Source: Thermoplasmata archaeon (GTDB lineage Archaea; Thermoplasmatota; Thermoplasmata; Lutacidiplasmatales; UBA184). From it: a stretch of DNA of 9,421 bases. The position numbers were made by a program, and so were the translations under genes. Location of the stretch: NCBI GenBank assembly GCA_030044475.1, contig JASHVP010000064.1, positions 1-9,421 of the forward strand, given 5' to 3'. A model generated the notes under the pieces. The model was not told the origin of the DNA, searched no databases, and saw nothing but the letters and a program-made list of their open reading frames with translations. The stretch's first letter is position 1; each line of letters opens with the position of its first letter. Of this stretch, positions 6,600 through 9,421 are shown piece after piece.

Positions 6600-7963
6600 G
6601 GGCGCAACGCCCGATCGAGAGCGGCCAGGACGTGGTCGGTCTTCGCGGCGGCGGCCGCGACATAGCTCCTGGGGTCGAGCAACGCGTCGACCTCGTCGGG
6701 CGGGATGAGGCGGGTGACGCGCGGGTCGGCGCGGGCCCGCTCCGCCAGCACCGCCTCGCCTCCCCCCCCTCGCGAAAGGGTCCGCAGGAGCTCGTGCGCC
6801 TCGCCGCGGGCGAGTCCCCGTGACGTCAGTACGAGCATCAAGTTCTCCGTCATCGCGGCGCCCCCGGTCCGCGCGAGCTCCTCCGTCATTCGGCTCGCGT
6901 CCACCCGGAGCCCGGCGAAGACCTCGCGGAGCTTCGTGAGGAGGTCGTCGGTCAGGACGACGGCGTGCGGGATCACGATCCGCTCGTTCGCGGAGTTCGC
7001 GAGGTCGCGCTCGTGCCACTGGACCATGTTCTCCAGGGGCGGGAGCGCGAAGGCGCGCACGAGCCGCGCGAGGCTCGTCACGTTCTCCGAGACGATCGGG
7101 TTGCGCTTCTGCGCCATCGTGGAGCTTCCGACCTGCCGCTCCTCGTCGAACGGCTCCGCGACCTCGGAGAGTTCCGTGCGCTGCAGGTTGCGCACTTCGG
7201 TCGACAGGCGCTCCGCGGTCGCGGCCACGAGCGCGAGGAAGTTCGCGAACTCGGCGAGCCGATCCCGGCCCACGAGCTGCGACGGCGCCTCATCGGGGCG
7301 GAGGTGCAGCCTCGCCATGACCTTCTCCTCCAGGGTCCGCGCGTGGAGGCCGAATCCGGCCCCGGTCCCGACCGCCCCGGCCATCTTACCGACCAGGAGG
7401 CGGGGCGTGAGCTCGGAGAGCCGCGTCCGGTGGCGCACGACCTCGGCCGCCATGCCGGCGACCTTGTAGCCGAACGTGGTCGGAACGCCGTGCTGGCCGT
7501 GGGTCCGCCCGACCTCGGCGGTCGACCGGTGCTTCCGGGCGAGGTCGACCAGGACCCGGGCCAGGTCGGTGAGGTCGTCGCGCAGGACAGCGACGACCGC
7601 CTGGAACTCGAGCGCTTGGGCGGTCTCCGTGATGTCCGCGCTCGTGGCCCCGTAGTGGACCCAGCGGCCCGCCGGCCCGGCCGCTTCCGCGAGGGCCCGG
7701 GTGATTGCCATCACGTCGTGTCGGGTCGACCGTTCGATCTCCTCGACACGCTCGACCGTGACGCGGGTCGTCGTCGCAGCGGCGTCGATCGCCGCCGCGT
7801 CGTCCTTCGGAACGATCCCGAGCTCCGCCTGCACGCTCGCCAAGGCGGCCTCGACGGCGAGCGCGCGCCCGAGCCGGGCCTCGCGCGAGAAGAGGTCGCG
7901 CACGGGCGCGCGCCCGTATCGAAAGTCGAGGGGACAGATCAGCGAGCCGGTGTCGCTCGTCAC
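6596..7963 (-). CDS. purB: Adenylosuccinate lyase
   Basis: A 455-residue enzyme of the fumarase/aspartase superfamily. It acts twice in purine synthesis, on SAICAR and on adenylosuccinate, releasing fumarate each time. Visible motifs are the N-terminal CPLDFRYGR (10-18), TRHDVMA (80-86), HYGATSADI (103-111), the catalytic GRTHGQHG (152-159, H155) and the signature loop GSSTMAQKRNP (279-289) with the catalytic serine. The signature has Ala-Gln where Pro-x is more usual, but it still fits the family pattern. Length is normal. The start is the GTG at 7963. A strong TATA box centred about 25 bp upstream indicates a leaderless transcript starting at or very near the GTG. An upstream in-frame extension into 8560 has no support. 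The next gene, pcc1, overlaps the stop. Confidence 0.97.
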   Translation of the reverse strand: MTSDTGSLICPLDFRYGRAPVRDLFSREARLGRALAVEAALASVQAELGIVPKDDAAAIDAAATTTRVTVERVEEIERSTRHDVMAITRALAEAAGPAGRWVHYGATSADITETAQALEFQAVVAVLRDDLTDLARVLVDLARKHRSTAEVGRTHGQHGVPTTFGYKVAGMAAEVVRHRTRLSELTPRLLVGKMAGAVGTGAGFGLHARTLEEKVMARLHLRPDEAPSQLVGRDRLAEFANFLALVAATAERLSTEVRNLQRTELSEVAEPFDEERQVGSSTMAQKRNPIVSENVTSLARLVRAFALPPLENMVQWHERDLANSANERIVIPHAVVLTDDLLTKLREVFAGLRVDASRMTEELARTGGAAMTENLMLVLTSRGLARGEAHELLRTLSRGGGGEAVLAERARADPRVTRLIPPDEVDALLDPRSYVAAAAAKTDHVLAALDRALRP

Positions 7964-7983
7964 GGCGGGGAACCCGGGGCGAC

Positions 7984-7993
7984 GTATATATCC
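7984..7993 (-). promoter_or_regulatory. TATA box for purB-pcc1-pfdB
   Basis: GTATATATCC (minus strand GGATATATAC) is a near-perfect TATA box in an otherwise GC-only gap between the AsnB-type gene and purB. Its centre is about 25 bp from the purB GTG. That spacing puts transcription start on the start codon, and the box probably serves the whole three-gene cluster. Confidence 0.78.
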
Positions 7994-8031
7994 GTGCGGA
8001 CGCGCCGGTCCCGGAGCGGACTCCCCCGGCC

Positions 8032-8802
8032 TCACCCTCGCCCGGGAGCGGGCTGGGCACGTCGTGCGAGCAGGCGGTCGACCCCGCTCGAGTACTGCAG
8101 GGCCGCCTTCGGCCGGCCGGCGATCGACGCCGGGAGCCCGCGGTGCCGGGCCCAGTCCCGGAGGGCGGCCTTCGGAAGACGAGCCTGCAATCGGACCCCG
8201 TCGGGCAGGCCGTGCACGGCCCGGACGAACTCCGGGTCGAGGTACGGAGCGACAATCTCCCGCCCGAGGGCCGCAGCGATCGCGAGCGTGCGCGGCCAGT
8301 CCCGGTCCCGCAGACGTGCCAGATCGTCCGCGGCCCTCCGGAGCGAAGTCTCCGCCGGAAGCCCTCGAAAGTGCGCGTACCCGAGGAACAGTTCGTCGGC
8401 CCCCTGTCCGCAGACGAGCCGTCCGGGGGGCGCGGCATCGAACCCGATGGCCAAGGACGTGAGCACCGAAACCTCGGTGGGTCGCCCGGAGAGGAGTGCC
8501 GGGGGAAGACGGTCCCGGACCCGGGTGAGGTCGGACGGCCCGATCGCGGCCCCGACCCACGGCAGACCGATCTCGGAAGCGGCCGCCTCGGCGACGCGGA
8601 GCTGCGCGCCCCCCGGCCGCCCGATGGTGAAGAGGCGGACACCGGGCCGGCGGTGGAGCTCCCAGGCCAGGAGCCCGGAGTCGACGCCCCCGGAGAAGAG
8701 GACGACCAGCGGGTCCGAGCCTCGGCGGAGCGCGGCGACGACCGGATCCCAGGCGAGGTCGAGCGGGCCCCAGTCCGACGATGGCTCGAGTGGGGATGCC
8801 AC
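8032..8802 (-). CDS. Stand-alone asparagine-synthetase-type ATP pyrophosphatase
   Basis: A 256-residue protein matching only the C-terminal synthetase domain of AsnB. The PP-loop SGGVDS at 37-42 binds ATP pyrophosphate. GQGADELFLGY (132-142) is the diagnostic AsnB motif that lines the adenylate site, and LDPEFV (188-193), KAALRDWA (211-218) and RPKAALQYSSG (230-240) follow in family order. The N-terminal glutaminase domain with its Cys nucleophile is absent: only about 35 residues precede the PP-loop. The protein must therefore use free ammonia or a partner amidotransferase, or amidate something other than aspartate. The start is the GTG at 8802, with GAGGGG about 7 nt upstream. The gene runs towards purB but a TATA box separates them. 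It is divergent from the HAD phosphatase. The domain call is firm; the substrate is unknown. Confidence 0.87.
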   Translation of the reverse strand: MASPLEPSSDWGPLDLAWDPVVAALRRGSDPLVVLFSGGVDSGLLAWELHRRPGVRLFTIGRPGGAQLRVAEAAASEIGLPWVGAAIGPSDLTRVRDRLPPALLSGRPTEVSVLTSLAIGFDAAPPGRLVCGQGADELFLGYAHFRGLPAETSLRRAADDLARLRDRDWPRTLAIAAALGREIVAPYLDPEFVRAVHGLPDGVRLQARLPKAALRDWARHRGLPASIAGRPKAALQYSSGVDRLLARRAQPAPGRG

Positions 8803-8828
8803 GACGGGTCCCCTCAGTCGTCGCAGCG

Positions 8829-8842
8829 ATTGAAACCTTATC
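8829..8842. promoter_or_regulatory. AT-rich patch between divergent AsnB-type and HAD genes
   Basis: ATTGAAACCTTATC is the only AT-rich stretch between the two divergent genes. On the minus strand, GTTTCAAT lies about 30 bp before the GTG at 8802. On the plus strand, CCTTATCC would start a transcript near 8865. Neither is a strong TATA box; assigned by position and contrast with the GC-rich surroundings. Confidence 0.35.
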
Positions 8843-8909
8843 CCGACGAGGGGCTCCCCGAACGGGGGCGGCGTCGACGGAGGGGGCGAGCCGGCGGCGA
8901 CAACGAGCG

Positions 8910-9421
8910 TTGTTCGTCGACCGGGACGGGACGTTGAACCCGGACCTCCACTACCTCAAGGATCCGGATCGGTTGGAGGTGTTCCGCGGGGTCGGCGAGG
9001 CCCTCTCGCTGGCCCGGGAGCACGGGTACCGCGTCATCTGCGTGACCAATCAGTCCGGCGTCGACCGCGGTTTCTACGCCGCGGAGGATGTGGAGCGGGT
9101 GCACGCCCGACTGAACCAATTGCTCCGGCCGCATCGAGCCGCCGTCGACGCGTTCTACTACTGCCCCCACGCGCCGGAGCGAGGGTGCCGGTGTCGAAAA
9201 CCGGGGACGCTGCTGTTCGAGCGCGCCCGAGACGACTGGTCGATCGACTTCGAGCGGAGTGCCATCGTGGGGGACCGCTCGCTCGACATCGAGGCCGGGT
9301 CCGCCCTGGGTCTCGTCACCGCGCTCGCCCTCGGGGACCGCCCCCGCGAGGACGCCGACCGCGAGGTCGCCGCCAGCGGGGTCCGGCCGACCATCGTCAC
9401 CGCGACGTTCCGGGGCGCGGT
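8910..9421 (+). CDS. GmhB/HisB-type HAD phosphatase, 3' end missing
   Basis: At least 170 residues are visible, running off the right edge with no stop. HAD motifs counted from the TTG are DRDGT (4-8, nucleophile D4 and acid/base D6), VTNQSG (45-50), a zinc-loop CPHAPERGCRC (85-95; C85, H87, C93, C95), RKP (96-98) and VGDRSLDIEAG (120-130). The zinc loop is diagnostic for the GmhB/HisB-N group, which removes phosphate from heptose bisphosphate or histidinol phosphate. Family length is about 180-190, so little is missing. The start is uncertain: TTG at 8910 leaves a minimal first strand. The only other in-frame start is the ATG at 8796, which would overlap the divergent gene by 7 nt, and the codons between are less GC-biased and look noncoding. 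The physiological substrate is unknown; sugar-phosphate for surface glycans is one option. Confidence 0.85.
   Translation, partial: MFVDRDGTLNPDLHYLKDPDRLEVFRGVGEALSLAREHGYRVICVTNQSGVDRGFYAAEDVERVHARLNQLLRPHRAAVDAFYYCPHAPERGCRCRKPGTLLFERARDDWSIDFERSAIVGDRSLDIEAGSALGLVTALALGDRPREDADREVAASGVRPTIVTATFRGA

Noticed and set aside
7964..8560. N-terminal extension of purB upstream of the GTG at 7963.
   Set aside because: It would cross the TATA box and overlap the AsnB-type gene, and the added residues are low-complexity. The family N-terminus fits the GTG.
6965..8833. Long plus-strand open frame of more than 600 codons opposite purB and the AsnB-type gene.
   Set aside because: It covers two recognisable minus-strand genes and their promoter; the translation is Arg/Gly/Pro rich without motifs.

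Overview
The window reads as a piece of a GC-rich archaeal chromosome, most probably from the Thermoplasmatota; that phylum is an inference from gene content and style. The archaeal markers are a prefoldin beta subunit, a KEOPS Pcc1 subunit, a geranylgeranyl-diphosphate-type prenyl synthase, a tRNA-Gln gene without an encoded CCA, and TATA boxes about 25-28 bp from start codons (leaderless style). Several genes start with GTG. I see no mobile element, CRISPR array, phage gene or integrase.

Layout. Positions 2-703 (+) hold the 3' part of a secreted or surface protein rich in N-glycosylation sequons. Positions 871-943 (-) hold tRNA-Gln(TTG) with its own TATA box and a hairpin-forming trailer. 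Positions 999-4763 (-) form a four-gene run, read from the right: a TPR protein with an unassigned N-terminal domain, a cytosolic BtuF-like cobalamin-binding-family protein, an M50 site-2-type membrane protease, and a metallo-beta-lactamase-fold hydrolase. The protease start overlaps the BtuF-like stop (ATGA). A polyprenyl synthase (4819-5880, +) diverges from the TPR gene. One TATA-like element lies 28 bp from each of the two start codons.

Convergent with the synthase, 7 nt away, is the minus-strand cluster purB (6596-7963), pcc1 (6306-6599, ATGA overlap with purB) and prefoldin beta (5888-6280). Upstream of purB is a stand-alone asparagine-synthetase-type ATP pyrophosphatase domain (8032-8802, -). 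Divergent from it, and running off the right end, is a GmhB/HisB-type HAD phosphatase (8910-9421, +).

Most of the window is housekeeping: purine synthesis, tRNA t6A modification, chaperone and isoprenoid lipid synthesis. The less understood parts are the TPR/BtuF-like/protease/hydrolase run, the stand-alone AsnB-type domain beside the HAD phosphatase, and the surface protein. Nothing here is clearly an undescribed defence or mobile system. The best candidate for a new functional module is the four-gene run at 999-4763, together with its shared symmetric promoter.
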